From: Streptomyces sp. WMMB303
GTDB lineage: Bacteria > Actinomycetota > Actinomycetes > Streptomycetales > Streptomycetaceae
Direction: 5' to 3'
Length of the DNA: 64,000 nt
NCBI RefSeq assembly: GCF_029351045.1
Contig: NZ_JARKIN010000001.1
Location: 5,921,001 to 5,985,000, forward strand
A program made the position numbers and the translations under genes. Shown here in pieces: positions 25,819-34,385 of the stretch; within the stretch, counting starts at the first letter, position 1, and each line of letters starts with the position of its first letter. The notes beneath the pieces are model-generated. The model ran no database searches, was not told the DNA's origin, and saw nothing but the letters and a program-made list of their open reading frames with translations.

Positions 25819-26317
25819 GGGCGCTCTCCGCTGTGTCCGTCTCGTCCCGCTCGTCCCGCGGGGGCTGTGCCGGTCCGCGGGCCGGGCTGCTGAGCACCGT
25901 CGCCATGGCGCGGGTGTGCAGGGCGCGCACGCGTTCGACGGGGAGCCCGAGGCCGGCGGCGACCTGTTCCTCGGCGATCCCCTCGTGCAGCCGCAGGACG
26001 AGTACGAGCCGCTCCTGCGGGGCGAGGACGCCCAGCAGCCCGCCGCGCGGACGGCGGTGCCGTCGGCCGGTGCGGGCGAAGCGGAGGGCCAGCGCCTGCC
26101 GGGTGTGCTCGTAGGGATCGTCGCCGCGCAGCCGGGCCCAGTCGGCGCGGGTCCGCGCGAGTGCCCGCACCAGCAGCCGCTCCGCCTCCGGAGCGGCGCC
26201 GGGAGGTTCCGCGGTCAGCAGGGTGGCGGCATGCAGCAGCCGGCCGCCCGCGCCCGCGACGAACGCCTCGAACTCCTGGGCGCGGAGGCTCTCCTGCCGT
26301 GCCTGACGCTCTCGCAC
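25805..26317 (-). CDS. ECF sigma factor-like helix-turn-helix protein
   Basis: Protein of 170 residues; GTG follows GGGAGG. The C-terminal half (residues 90-140: LLGVLAPQERLVLVLRLHEGIAEEQVAAGLGLPVERVRALHTRAM) has the region 4 pattern of extracytoplasmic-function sigma factors. The N-terminal half, where region 2 should lie, is helical and Arg-rich but lacks clear core-binding and -10 recognition motifs. It may be a degenerate or regulatory sigma-like protein. It overlaps a small membrane protein gene downstream. Confidence 0.65.
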   Translation of the reverse strand: MRERQARQESLRAQEFEAFVAGAGGRLLHAATLLTAEPPGAAPEAERLLVRALARTRADWARLRGDDPYEHTRQALALRFARTGRRHRRPRGGLLGVLAPQERLVLVLRLHEGIAEEQVAAGLGLPVERVRALHTRAMATVLSSPARGPAQPPRDERDETDTAESAHEPA

Positions 26318-26462
26318 GCCGCCTCCCGTGCCGCCTATAGGACGGTAGGCAGGGAGATCAAATCAAGAGGCGCGTCACCACCGCGCCGCCGCCGGAACCG
26401 GAGTGCTCGGCGCCCCGGCGGTGGCGGCCGGGTTCCCGCGGCCGGGGGCGGGCCCGGGCGGG

Positions 26463-27020
26463 TCAGGAACCGGACTCCGGCGGCTGCGAGAGGCTGCTCG
26501 GGTTCAGTTCGAGCATCGCCGTGTTGAAGCGGGTCAGCAGTTTGCAGAACGTCCCGCGCTCCTCCTCGGTCCAGTCCTTGGTGATGAGCTGCATCAGGTT
26601 GCGGCGGGAGGAGCGGACCTCCTCCAGCCGGGCCTCACCGCGCGGCGAGAGTTGGAGGACGACGGCGCGCCCGTCCTCGGGGTGCGAGGTGCGCTTGACC
26701 AAGCCGGACTCGACGAGCGGGGCGACCTGCCGGGTCACCGTCGAGGAGTCGATGCCCATGCCGGCGGCGAGCGCCTTGACGCCCATCGGGCCTTCCTGGT
26801 CGAGGCGGTTGAGCAGCAGATAGGCGGCGCGGTCCATGGAGTTGCGGGCCTGTCCGAGCCCGCCGAGGCGGGTCTGCTCCGCGCGCCGCGCGTACACCGC
26901 GAGTTGGTGCTGCATGGCGTCCAGCGCGGCGGTTCCGGAGGCGGCACCGTCGTCGGCAGGCACCGCGGAGTCGTCCGGCGCGTCGGGGGTGTCTGTCGTC
27001 ATGTCCGGATGCGTGGGCAT
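26463..27020 (-). CDS. MarR family transcriptional regulator
   Basis: Protein of about 185 residues. Start is uncertain between the ATG at 27020 and one at 27002; neither has a strong ribosome site. After an acidic 35-residue leader comes a winged-helix domain: MDRAAYLLLNRLDQEGPMGVKALAAGMGIDSSTVTRQVAPLVESGLVKRTSHPEDGRAVVLQLSPRG spread over about residues 60-130, typical of MarR. It is divergent from ilvA, and the shared gap carries phased AGTTTT repeats that may be its operator. The effector is unknown. Confidence 0.88.
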   Translation of the reverse strand: MPTHPDMTTDTPDAPDDSAVPADDGAASGTAALDAMQHQLAVYARRAEQTRLGGLGQARNSMDRAAYLLLNRLDQEGPMGVKALAAGMGIDSSTVTRQVAPLVESGLVKRTSHPEDGRAVVLQLSPRGEARLEEVRSSRRNLMQLITKDWTEEERGTFCKLLTRFNTAMLELNPSSLSQPPESGS

Positions 27021-27051
27021 GGCAGGTGCGCTCACTTCGTCGATCAGCAGG

Positions 27052-27077
27052 AGTTTTTGTTGAGTTTTGACAGTTTT
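27052..27077. promoter_or_regulatory. Phased AGTTTT repeats and -35 box in MarR/ilvA gap
   Basis: AGTTTT occurs at 27052, 27063 and 27072, spaced 11 and 9 bases, on one face of the helix. A consensus TTGACA (27067-27072) overlaps the second and third copies. The arrangement suggests direct-repeat operator sites or local bending. Confidence 0.5.
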
Positions 27078-27226
27078 GGGGTGGTCTGTTGGGTGTATCG
27101 ACCTGAGGTGGTGGCCACAGAGTACGCGGAGCGGACCCACGGCGTACCTCCACTGCACGAACCAGTGACGCGGACCACCCCGCGCGGCCGCCCGGGCGGT
27201 GATCCGCCCACCGGCCGGGCGGCTGC

Positions 27227-27232
27227 CAGACT
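27227..27232 (+). promoter_or_regulatory. -10-like box of leaderless ilvA transcript
   Basis: CAGACT six bases before the ilvA ATG; the only purine-rich stretch abuts the start codon, so leaderless translation is likely. Confidence 0.4.
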
Positions 27233-27238
27233 GGCGGA

Positions 27239-28486
27239 ATGGTCACCAGCGCAGCCCCCTCCGCCACCTCCGGGCATCCCGAACTCCCCGTCTCGCTGGA
27301 CGAGGTGCGCCTCGCCCGCAAGACGCTCGCGGGGGTCGCCCGCACCACCGCCGTCGAGGGCAGCCGGCACCTCTCCTCGCTGGTCGGCTCACCGGTGCAC
27401 CTCAAGTGCGAGAACCTGCAGCGCACCGGGTCGTTCAAGCTGCGCGGCGCGTACGTGCGGATCGCGGGCCTGACGCCCGAGGAGCGGCGGCGCGGCGTGG
27501 TCGCGGCGAGTGCGGGCAACCACGCGCAGGGCGTGGCGCTGGCGGCGTCGCTGCTGGGAGTGCCGTCCACGGTCTTCATGCCGGTGGGGGCACCGCTGCC
27601 GAAGGTGGCGGCCACCCGCGACTACGGAGCGCGGGTGCGGATGCACGGCCAGGTGGTGGACGAGACGCTGACGGCGGCGAAGGAGTACGCGCAGGCCACC
27701 GGGGCCGTTCTCATCCACCCCTTCGACCACCCGGACGTGGTGGCCGGCCAGGGCACGCTGGCCCTGGAGCTGCTGGAGCAGTGCCCCGAGCTGCGGACCG
27801 TCGTGGTGGGGGTCGGCGGCGGCGGGCTGCTCGCGGGCATGGCGGTGGCGATCAAGGCGCTCCGCCCCGATGTGCGGGTGGTGGGGGTGCAGGCGGAGGG
27901 CTCGGCCGCGTATCCGCCCTCGCTGCGGGCCGGGCGTCCGGTGGCGCTCGGTTCCGTCTCGACGATGGCGGACGGCATCAAGGTCGGCCGGCCCGGCGAC
28001 GTGCCGTTCGAGATCATCCGGACGCTGGTCGACGACATTCGCACAGTGTCCGAGGACGCGCTCTCCCGGGCGCTGCTGCTCTGCCTGGAGCGGGCCAAGC
28101 TGGTGGTGGAGCCCGCGGGGGCGAGCTCGGTCGCGGCGCTGCTGTCGGCCCCGGACAGCTTCGAGGGGCCGGTCGCCGCGGTGCTCTCGGGCGGCAACGT
28201 CGACCCGCTGGTCCTGCAGCGGACGCTGCGGCACGGCATGGCCGCGGCCGGCCGCTATCTGTCGCTGCGGCTGCGCCTCTCGGACCGGCCGGGCGCGCTC
28301 GCGGCGCTGCTCGGGGAACTGTCGGTGGCGGATGCCAACGTGCTGGACGTCGGCCATGTGCGGACCGATCCGCGGCTGGGCCTGGACGAGGTGGAGGTGG
28401 AGCTGCACATGGAGACGAAGGGCCCGCAGCACTGCGTGGAGGTCGCCTCGGGGCTGCGCGCGGCGGGGTACACGGTCATGAGCTGA
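27239..28486 (+). CDS. ilvA: Threonine ammonia-lyase (threonine dehydratase)
   Basis: Protein of 415 residues. The fold-type-II PLP domain contains NLQRTGSFKLRGA with Lys67, SAGNHAQGVA for phosphate binding, and GVGGGGLLAGMA. A C-terminal ACT-like domain (about residues 340-410, LRLSDRPGALAALL) suggests allosteric control. It deaminates threonine to 2-oxobutyrate and ammonia, feeding isoleucine synthesis or catabolism; its length and single ACT domain are closer to the shorter, catabolic-like group than to E. coli IlvA with two regulatory modules. Serine is a likely second substrate. Confidence 0.92.
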   Translation: MVTSAAPSATSGHPELPVSLDEVRLARKTLAGVARTTAVEGSRHLSSLVGSPVHLKCENLQRTGSFKLRGAYVRIAGLTPEERRRGVVAASAGNHAQGVALAASLLGVPSTVFMPVGAPLPKVAATRDYGARVRMHGQVVDETLTAAKEYAQATGAVLIHPFDHPDVVAGQGTLALELLEQCPELRTVVVGVGGGGLLAGMAVAIKALRPDVRVVGVQAEGSAAYPPSLRAGRPVALGSVSTMADGIKVGRPGDVPFEIIRTLVDDIRTVSEDALSRALLLCLERAKLVVEPAGASSVAALLSAPDSFEGPVAAVLSGGNVDPLVLQRTLRHGMAAAGRYLSLRLRLSDRPGALAALLGELSVADANVLDVGHVRTDPRLGLDEVEVELHMETKGPQHCVEVASGLRAAGYTVMS

Positions 28487-28544
28487 GCGGGCGCGGGACG
28501 CCTCACCCCCTCGCTCCCCGGTTCTCACGCCCGGGAAGCACAGG

Positions 28545-28595
28545 ACGCGAACTATCGCGTATTTCTTGACGCGATACATCGCGTCGCTTCATACT
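28545..28595 (+). promoter_or_regulatory. ABC exporter promoter with tandem operators
   Basis: Two related palindromes: ACGCGA-ACT-ATCGCGT (28545-28560) and the perfect ACGCGAT-AC-ATCGCGT (28569-28584). A TTGACG -35-like box (28566-28571) overlaps the second, and CATACT (28590-28595) is a plausible -10 with 18-base spacing. Binding here would block transcription of the exporter operon. Confidence 0.72.
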
Positions 28596-28701
28596 GCTGT
28601 GCGGCGAACCCCGGTACGCCGCATCTCCGTACATGCCGGAACTTCCCGGCACCTCTAGCATTTTCGTAGCGTGTCTCGCTCCACACTCTGGGAGTCCATC
28701 C

Positions 28702-29778
28702 ATGCCAGGTGCCATATACGCCGAGGGGCTGGTGAAGACCTTCGGCGAGGTGAGGGCTCTGGACGGCGTCGACCTCGACGTCCCCGAATCCACCGTGCTG
28801 GGCCTGCTCGGCCCCAACGGCGCGGGCAAGACCACCGCGGTCCGGGTACTGACCACCCTCCTGCGTCCCGACGCGGGCCGCGCCGTCGTCGCCGGCCTCG
28901 ACGTCCTGAAGAACCCGACCGCGGTACGCCGCTCCATCGGCCTCTCCGGCCAGTTCGCCGCCGTCGACGAGTATCTGACCGGCCGCGAGAACCTGCAGAT
29001 GGTCGGGCAGCTCTACCAGATGTCCGGACGCGACGCGAAGAAGCGCGCACGGGAACTGCTGGAGCGCTTCAACCTCGCCGACGCCGCCGACCGGACGGCC
29101 AAGACCTACTCGGGCGGCATGCGCCGCCGCCTGGACCTCGCCGCCGCGCTGGTCGTCAGCCCGCCGGTGATGTTCATGGACGAACCCACCACCGGCCTCG
29201 ACCCGCGCAACCGGCAGCAGTTGTGGGAAGTCATCGAGGAACTCGTCGCGGGCGGCACGACGCTGCTGCTGACCACGCAGTACCTGGAGGAGGCCGACCG
29301 GCTCGCGCACGACATCGCCGTCGTCGACCACGGCAAGGTCATCGCACGCGGCACCTCCGACCAGCTCAAGGCCCGCACCGGCGGCGAGCGCATCGAGGTC
29401 GTCGTCCACGACCGCGCGGACATCCCCGCGGCCCGCTCCATCCTCGACAGCCACGCGCTGCCCGGCCCGGCCCACGAGGGCTGCACCGTCGAACAGCACA
29501 CCCGCAAACTGACCGTCCCGGTCGCCGGCGGCGCCAAACTGCTGGCCGAGGTGATCCGGGAGTTGGACGGCCGCGGCATCGAGATCGACGACATCGGCCT
29601 GCGCCGCCCCACCCTCGACGACGTCTTCATCTCCCTGACCGGCCACGCCGCCGAAGACGCGCGCGGCCCGGGCACGACCGACCAGGACGCGATCCCGAAC
29701 CCGGGACCGGACGGGGACCGGTCCGCATCCCAGCAGCCGGGCGCGCACGCGCCGGAATCCGAGGAGAACACGCCATGA
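28702..29778 (+). CDS. DrrA-like ABC transporter ATP-binding protein
   Basis: Protein of 358 residues; ATG seven bases after GGGAG. ATPase of the daunorubicin-resistance (DrrA) exporter group. Walker A GPNGAGKTT near residue 39, Q-loop GQFAAVDEYLTG, signature YSGGMRRRLD, Walker B VMFMDEPTTGLD, and a C-terminal accessory domain with RRPTLDDVFISLTG typical of DrrA. An extra acidic/Pro-rich tail of about 40 residues follows. Its stop overlaps the permease ATG (ATGA, 29775-29778). Substrate unknown; drug or lipid efflux is usual. Confidence 0.92.
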   Translation: MPGAIYAEGLVKTFGEVRALDGVDLDVPESTVLGLLGPNGAGKTTAVRVLTTLLRPDAGRAVVAGLDVLKNPTAVRRSIGLSGQFAAVDEYLTGRENLQMVGQLYQMSGRDAKKRARELLERFNLADAADRTAKTYSGGMRRRLDLAAALVVSPPVMFMDEPTTGLDPRNRQQLWEVIEELVAGGTTLLLTTQYLEEADRLAHDIAVVDHGKVIARGTSDQLKARTGGERIEVVVHDRADIPAARSILDSHALPGPAHEGCTVEQHTRKLTVPVAGGAKLLAEVIRELDGRGIEIDDIGLRRPTLDDVFISLTGHAAEDARGPGTTDQDAIPNPGPDGDRSASQQPGAHAPESEENTP

Positions 29779-30635
29779 CCGCCGCAGCGCAGGCGGCGTC
29801 GCCCACGGCCCCCAGGGGCCGCGGCGGCGCCGCCCAGTCGATCACCGACTCACTGGTGATGGCCAAGCGCAACCTGATCCGCATGGTGCGCATCCCCGAA
29901 GTCGTCATCTTCGGACTGATCCAACCGATCATGTTCGTGGTGCTGTTCAGCTACGTCTTCGGCGGCTCCATCAAAGTCCCCGGAGCCGGCACCGACGCCG
30001 GTTCCTACCGCGAGTTCCTGATGGCGGGCATCTTCGCGCAGACCGTCACCTTCGCGACCGCCGGCGCCAGCGCGGGCATCGCCGAGGACATGCACAAGGG
30101 ACTCGTCGACCGGTTCCGCTCGCTGCCGATGACCCGCGGGGCCGTACTGACCGGACGCACCCTGGCCGACCTGGTGCAGACGGCACTGACCCTGGTCGTA
30201 CTCGCCGTCGTCGCCGCACTCGTCGGCTGGGCACCGCACGACGGCATCCCCGACGCACTCGCCGGCTTCGGCCTGCTGCTGCTGCTCGGCTACGCGTTCA
30301 CCTGGATCGGGGCGCTCATCGGGCTCTCGGTACGCACCCCGGAAGCCGCCACCTCCGGCGGGCTGATCTGGCTGTTCCCGCTGACCTTCATCTCCGTCGC
30401 GTTCGTCCCCTCCCAGAACATGCCCGCCTTCTTGCAGCACGTAGCGGAATGGAACCCCTTCAGCGCCACCGTGGTGGCCTGCCGCGAACTGTTCGGCAAC
30501 CTGCCCGCCGGCTACCCCGTCCCGGACGCCTGGCCCATGCAGCACCCGGCCGTGGCCTCGGTGCTGTGGTCCGTGGTCATCATCGCCGTCTTCCGCACCC
30601 TGGCGGTCCGCAAATACCGCTCGGCCACCGGGTGA
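29775..30635 (+). CDS. DrrB-like ABC-2 type transporter permease
   Basis: Protein of 286 residues; ATG after GAGGAG. Six transmembrane helices of the ABC-2 superfamily, with the conserved cytoplasmic FRSLPMTRGAVLTGRTLAD helix after TM2 and FVPSQNMPAFLQHVAEWNPFSAT before the last span. It pairs with the upstream ATPase by translational coupling and would form a homodimeric channel of a DrrAB exporter in the cell membrane. A very strong bidirectional terminator follows. Confidence 0.92.
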   Translation: MTAAAQAASPTAPRGRGGAAQSITDSLVMAKRNLIRMVRIPEVVIFGLIQPIMFVVLFSYVFGGSIKVPGAGTDAGSYREFLMAGIFAQTVTFATAGASAGIAEDMHKGLVDRFRSLPMTRGAVLTGRTLADLVQTALTLVVLAVVAALVGWAPHDGIPDALAGFGLLLLLGYAFTWIGALIGLSVRTPEAATSGGLIWLFPLTFISVAFVPSQNMPAFLQHVAEWNPFSATVVACRELFGNLPAGYPVPDAWPMQHPAVASVLWSVVIIAVFRTLAVRKYRSATG

Positions 30636-30687
30636 ACGGCGCGGGCCGCACGGCCCGCGGCGCACCCGCCCCAGCACCCGCGCACAC

Positions 30688-30729
30688 GCGGCGGACGGCC
30701 CGCGCGAAACCGCGCGGGCCGTCCGCCGC
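30688..30729. terminator. Bidirectional hairpin terminator
   Basis: Perfect 19-bp inverted repeat (30688-30706 and 30711-30729) with loop AAAC between the convergent ABC permease and greA genes. Confidence 0.92.
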
Positions 30730-30749
30730 AGGCGTCGGGAGTTCCGCCA

Positions 30750-31247
30750 TCAGCTCCGGTAGGGCTTCGCCTCCATGATGCGGACGGAGGCCATCTTGCC
30801 GTTCGGCAGCTCGTACTCGGCGTCCTGGCCGACCTTCTTGCCCATCACGCCGGAGCCCAGGGGCGACTGCGGAGAGTAGGTCTCGATCTCGGAGCTGGCG
30901 TACTCGCGTGAGGCCAGCAGGAAGGTGATCGTGTCGTCCTCGTCACCGTCGAAGGCGATCTTGACCACCATGCCGGGCTCCACCACACCGTCGTCCGCCG
31001 GAGCCTCACCGACCTTGGCGTTCTCCAGGAGCTGCTGGAGCTGCCGGATACGCAGCTCCTGCTTGCCCTGCTCCTCCTTGGCCGCGTGGTACCCGCCGTT
31101 CTCGCGGAGGTCGCCCTCCTCGCGAGCCGCCTCGATCTTCTTGGAGATCTCGGTGCGTGCAGGACCCGACAGGTACTCCAGCTCGGCCTTGAGCTGGGAG
31201 TACGCCTCCTGGGTCAGCCAGGTGACGTTGTCGCTGGTCTGGGTCAC
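30750..31247 (-). CDS. greA: Transcription elongation factor GreA
   Basis: Protein of 165 residues; GTG preceded by GGAGCACCT. The N-terminal antiparallel coiled coil (residues 1-78) carries the tip acidic residues in REEGDLRENGGYHAAKEEQ that reach the RNA polymerase active site through the secondary channel. The C-terminal FKBP-like domain ends with GSGVMGKKVGQDAEYELPNG. It stimulates cleavage of backtracked RNA. The leader upstream is about 200 bases and separates it from the DUF4307 gene. Confidence 0.95.
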   Translation of the reverse strand: MTQTSDNVTWLTQEAYSQLKAELEYLSGPARTEISKKIEAAREEGDLRENGGYHAAKEEQGKQELRIRQLQQLLENAKVGEAPADDGVVEPGMVVKIAFDGDEDDTITFLLASREYASSEIETYSPQSPLGSGVMGKKVGQDAEYELPNGKMASVRIMEAKPYRS

Positions 31248-31445
31248 AGGTGCTCCTCGTCGGTACTGGGATATGAAGCTGATGCAGAAAACGCCCTACC
31301 AGAAAGGGTGCGCCTGCACTGGTGGGCGAAACCACGAGCTTAACAATTCCGCCGGAAAAGGGAAGAAGACTCCGGCTCCACCCCAGGTCAACAGGGTCCG
31401 CCGGACGAGCCGGAAGGTCGGCCGGACGCCGGGAGGCCGCCCGCC

Positions 31446-31865
31446 TCAGCGCTCCTGGCAGCCGATCAGCTCGGCACTCGTGGCGCGCGCCGTGGTACGC
31501 ACGGTGACGACCTCGTCCACCCGGGAAGCCCCCGCGGCGAACTCCGCGTTCTTGCGGCCGACCTCGCTGCCGTCCTCCGCACGGGTGCGCAGCGTGCACA
31601 CGCCCGCGGCCCCGGCCTCCTTGCGCACCTCCACGTGGACCTGCACCGCGCTGTCGGAGACCACCTTGAACTTGATCAACTCTCCGCTCACCTGCTGGCC
31701 GGAGATGTACGCGACCCCGAACCAGGTGATCAGCGCGAGCATCAGCGCCCCCAGCACACCGCCGGTGACCTTCAGCCGACGATCCGTGCGCGCCTCCCCG
31801 CCCGCGGCACGGCCCGCGGCACGCCCGTACCGCCCCTCGGGGACCTGTTGGCGCAGGTCGACCAT
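31446..31865 (-). CDS. DUF4307 family membrane-anchored protein
   Basis: Protein of 139 residues; ATG after GAGAGGAACGGACC. A basic cytoplasmic start, one transmembrane helix (about residues 35-55), then an extracytoplasmic beta-rich domain with two cysteines (CTLRTRAEDG and the final CQER) that could form a disulfide. This matches the actinobacterial DUF4307 family, which is regularly found between greA and the mycothiol amidase gene. No function is established. Confidence 0.85.
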   Translation of the reverse strand: MVDLRQQVPEGRYGRAAGRAAGGEARTDRRLKVTGGVLGALMLALITWFGVAYISGQQVSGELIKFKVVSDSAVQVHVEVRKEAGAAGVCTLRTRAEDGSEVGRKNAEFAAGASRVDEVVTVRTTARATSAELIGCQER

Positions 31866-32042
31866 GGTCCGTTCCTCTCGGCAGGCGCTCCGACCGTGCG
31901 CGGCGGACCCGGCCGGAGCCGGGCGGGCCCGGACCGGGAATACATCACGGTGCTGATTCGGTCACTATAGAAGCCGCTCCCGAATCCGCCGACGGCGGGC
32001 GGGGCCGATGGCGGAGCCGCTTTGACCTATGAGGATTGAGTT

Positions 32043-32921
32043 GTGACTGAGCAACTGCGACTGATGGCCGTGCACGCACACCCCGACGACGAGTCGAGCA
32101 AGGGTGCGGCCACCATGGCGAAGTACGTCGACGAGGGGGTGGACGTGCTCGTCGCGACGTGCACGGGGGGCGAGCGGGGCTCCATCCTCAACCCGAAGCT
32201 CCAGGGCGACACCTACGTCGAGGAGCACATCCACGAGGTACGCCGCAAGGAGATGGACGAGGCCCGGGAGATCCTGGGCGTGAAGCAGGCGTGGCTCGGC
32301 TTCGTCGACTCGGGCCTGCCCGAGGGCGACCCGCTGCCGCCGCTGCCCGAGGGCTGCTTCGCCCTCCAGGAGGTGGACGAGGCCGCCGGAGCGCTGGTGC
32401 GGCTCATCCGCGAGTTCCGCCCCCAGGTGATCACCACCTACGACGAGAACGGCGGCTACCCGCACCCCGACCACATCATGACCCACAAGATCTCGATGGT
32501 CGCCTTCGAGCACGCGGCGGACACCGAGAAGTACCCCGAGGAGGCGTTCGGCCCGGCGTGGCAGCCGCAGAAGCTCTACTACAACCAGGGCTTCAACCGG
32601 CAGCGCACCGAGGCGATGCACCAGGCGATGCTGGACCGCGGCCTGGAGTCGCCCTACACCCAGTGGCTGGAGCGCTGGGAGAAGATGGGGATCAAGGAAC
32701 GCGAGATCACCACCTTCGTACCCTGCGGCGACTTCTTCGAGATCCGCGACAAGGCACTGATCGCGCACGCCACCCAGATCGATCCGGACGGCGGCTGGTT
32801 CCGCGTCCCGATGGACATCCAGCGGGAGGTCTGGCCGACCGAGGAGTACGAGTTGGCGAAGTCCCGCGTGGAGACCTCGCTCCCCGAGCACGACCTCTTC
32901 GCGGGCATCCGCGAGAATTGA
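32043..32921 (+). CDS. mca: Mycothiol S-conjugate amidase
   Basis: Protein of 292 residues, LmbE-like zinc hydrolase. It cleaves the GlcN-Ins amide of mycothiol S-conjugates, giving mercapturic acids for export, part of actinomycete thiol detoxification. Metal ligands: AHPDDE (His13, Asp16 region) and the HPDH motif near residue 142. The LQGDTYVEEHIHEVRRKEMDEA and WYNQGF-type segments match Mca rather than the related deacetylase MshB. GTG start seven bases after GAGGA. It heads a rightward series with a small membrane protein and MsrA. Confidence 0.94.
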   Translation: MTEQLRLMAVHAHPDDESSKGAATMAKYVDEGVDVLVATCTGGERGSILNPKLQGDTYVEEHIHEVRRKEMDEAREILGVKQAWLGFVDSGLPEGDPLPPLPEGCFALQEVDEAAGALVRLIREFRPQVITTYDENGGYPHPDHIMTHKISMVAFEHAADTEKYPEEAFGPAWQPQKLYYNQGFNRQRTEAMHQAMLDRGLESPYTQWLERWEKMGIKEREITTFVPCGDFFEIRDKALIAHATQIDPDGGWFRVPMDIQREVWPTEEYELAKSRVETSLPEHDLFAGIREN

Positions 32922-32925
32922 CGGT

Positions 32926-33228
32926 ATGAGCCCGACGCAGACAACGCTCGTCCAGGTCCTTCCGCTCGCGAAGGACCTGGACGAGAACAAGGTGACCCCC
33001 GGCGTGCTCGGCTTCGTCGTCTTCGCCCTCATCGGCGCGGCCGTGTGGATGCTGATGAAGTCGATGAACAAGCACATGCGGCGCGTGGACTTCGAGGAGC
33101 CCGCCGGCACCGCGCCCGCGGCGGGCGCCACCGGCGGGACCGCCGAGGAGACCGCCGACGGGACCGACGCCGCCGACGCGCGCAAGGCCGAGGCCGCCGC
33201 CCCGGCACCATCCGAGCGAAAGGGCTGA
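32926..33228 (+). CDS. Small membrane protein downstream of mca
   Basis: Protein of 100 residues, starting four bases after the mca stop and so probably co-transcribed. One transmembrane helix (about residues 27-46, VLGFVVFALIGAAVWMLM) is followed by KSMNKHMRRVDF and an acidic, Ala/Thr-rich disordered tail. Conserved in this position in Streptomyces as far as I know. Function unknown. Confidence 0.82.
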   Translation: MSPTQTTLVQVLPLAKDLDENKVTPGVLGFVVFALIGAAVWMLMKSMNKHMRRVDFEEPAGTAPAAGATGGTAEETADGTDAADARKAEAAAPAPSERKG

Positions 33229-33281
33229 GCGGCCCGCCGACCGCCCCGGCCCCTCGCCGCGACCTCCGTCTGGAGAACGAC

Positions 33282-33947
33282 ATGCTGTTCGGCAGGTTCA
33301 AGAACCGCGTCCCCACCCCCGAGGAAGCCCTCCAGGGCCGCCCCGAGCCGGAGTACGCGGTACCCGGGCGCCACACCGTGCTCGGCACGGCGCTCCAGGG
33401 CCCGTACCCGGAGGGTCTGGAGATCGCCGACTTCGGCATGGGCTGCTTCTGGGGCGCCGAGCGCGTCTTCTGGACGACGGACGGCGTCTGGACGACCCTC
33501 GTCGGCTATCAGGGCGGATCCACCCCGAACCCCACCTACGAGGAGGTCTGCTCGGGCCTGACCGGGCACACCGAGGCGGTACGCGTCGTGTACGACCCGG
33601 CGAAGGTCTCCTACGAGACGCTGCTCAAGCGCTTCTGGGAGTCCCACGACCCCACCCAGGGCTTCCGCCAGGGCAACGACACCGGCACCCAGTACCGCTC
33701 GGCGATCTACACTCACTCCCCCGCGCAGGCCACCACCGCCGAAGCCTCCCGGAACGCCTACCAGCAGGTCCTCACCGGCTCCGGACACGGCGGGATCACC
33801 ACCGAGATCCTCCCCGCCGAGGGCCGCCCCTTCTACCCCGCCGAGGGCTACCACCAGCAGTACCTCGACAAGAACCCGGCCGGCTACTGCGGCATCGGCG
33901 GCACGGGCGTCAGCTGCCCGATCGGGCTGGCCCCGTCGGGCGAGTGA
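33282..33947 (+). CDS. msrA: Peptide methionine sulfoxide reductase MsrA
   Basis: Protein of 221 residues; ATG after TGGAGAACGAC. Repairs methionine-S-sulfoxide in proteins. The catalytic GCFWG (Cys55) and downstream TGHTEAV, DPTQG, YRSAIY motifs are typical of MsrA, and the C-terminal YCGIGGTGVSCP region supplies resolving cysteines. Neighbouring mca suggests a shared thiol/oxidative stress context. The first 40 residues are a variable extension common in actinomycetes. Confidence 0.95.
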   Translation: MLFGRFKNRVPTPEEALQGRPEPEYAVPGRHTVLGTALQGPYPEGLEIADFGMGCFWGAERVFWTTDGVWTTLVGYQGGSTPNPTYEEVCSGLTGHTEAVRVVYDPAKVSYETLLKRFWESHDPTQGFRQGNDTGTQYRSAIYTHSPAQATTAEASRNAYQQVLTGSGHGGITTEILPAEGRPFYPAEGYHQQYLDKNPAGYCGIGGTGVSCPIGLAPSGE

Positions 33948-34057
33948 GGCGCGGAGAGCGGGCCCGCAGCCGCGTGGGGGCGCCGTCCGCAAGGACGGGG
34001 CGAACGAGCGTCGCCGCATCGGAGCGCTGACCGGCGAGGCGGACTGGGCTCGCCGGT

Positions 34058-34385
34058 ATGACCGACTTCCTTCAGGTGGCGACGGAGACCCGGGAGCAGG
34101 CCACCACCCTCGCGGGATCGGTGGTGACGGCCCGGCTCGAGCCACGTGCGCAGATCGTCGGTCCGGTGGTCTCCGTCTTCCGGCACCTGGGCGAGTTCGG
34201 CACGGGGGAAGAGTGGCAACTGCTGTTCAAGAGCCCGTGCCGACCGGTACGCAGATCTTGAGGCGCACCTCGTGGAGCACCACCCGTGGAAGAACCCGGA
34301 GGTGTCGGCAGTGCCGATCGTGGCGGGTTCGGACGCCTACCTGCGGTGGGTGGAGCGGACAACCGAGCCGAACCCTGCGGACTGA
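34058..34385 (+). pseudogene. Frameshifted CutA-like divalent cation tolerance gene
   Basis: Frame 1 from the ATG at 34058 encodes FLQVATETREQATTLAGSVV and GPVVSVFRHLGEF, the CutA1 N-terminal half, but drifts into a stop after LLFKSP. From about 34239 a second frame continues as ADRYADLEAHLVEHHPW and EVSAVPIVAGSDAYLRWV, the CutA1 C-terminal half, to a stop at 34383. One extra base near 34238 (AGC CCG T GCC) accounts for the break; without it the product would be about 109 residues, normal for CutA. The trimeric family binds divalent copper. Either a real pseudogene or a sequencing error. Confidence 0.8.

Noticed and set aside
31248..31445. Riboswitch or regulatory RNA in the 200-base greA leader
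   Set aside because: No conserved riboswitch core or long stable stem could be found by eye; only a weak CACCC/GGGCG pairing is present.
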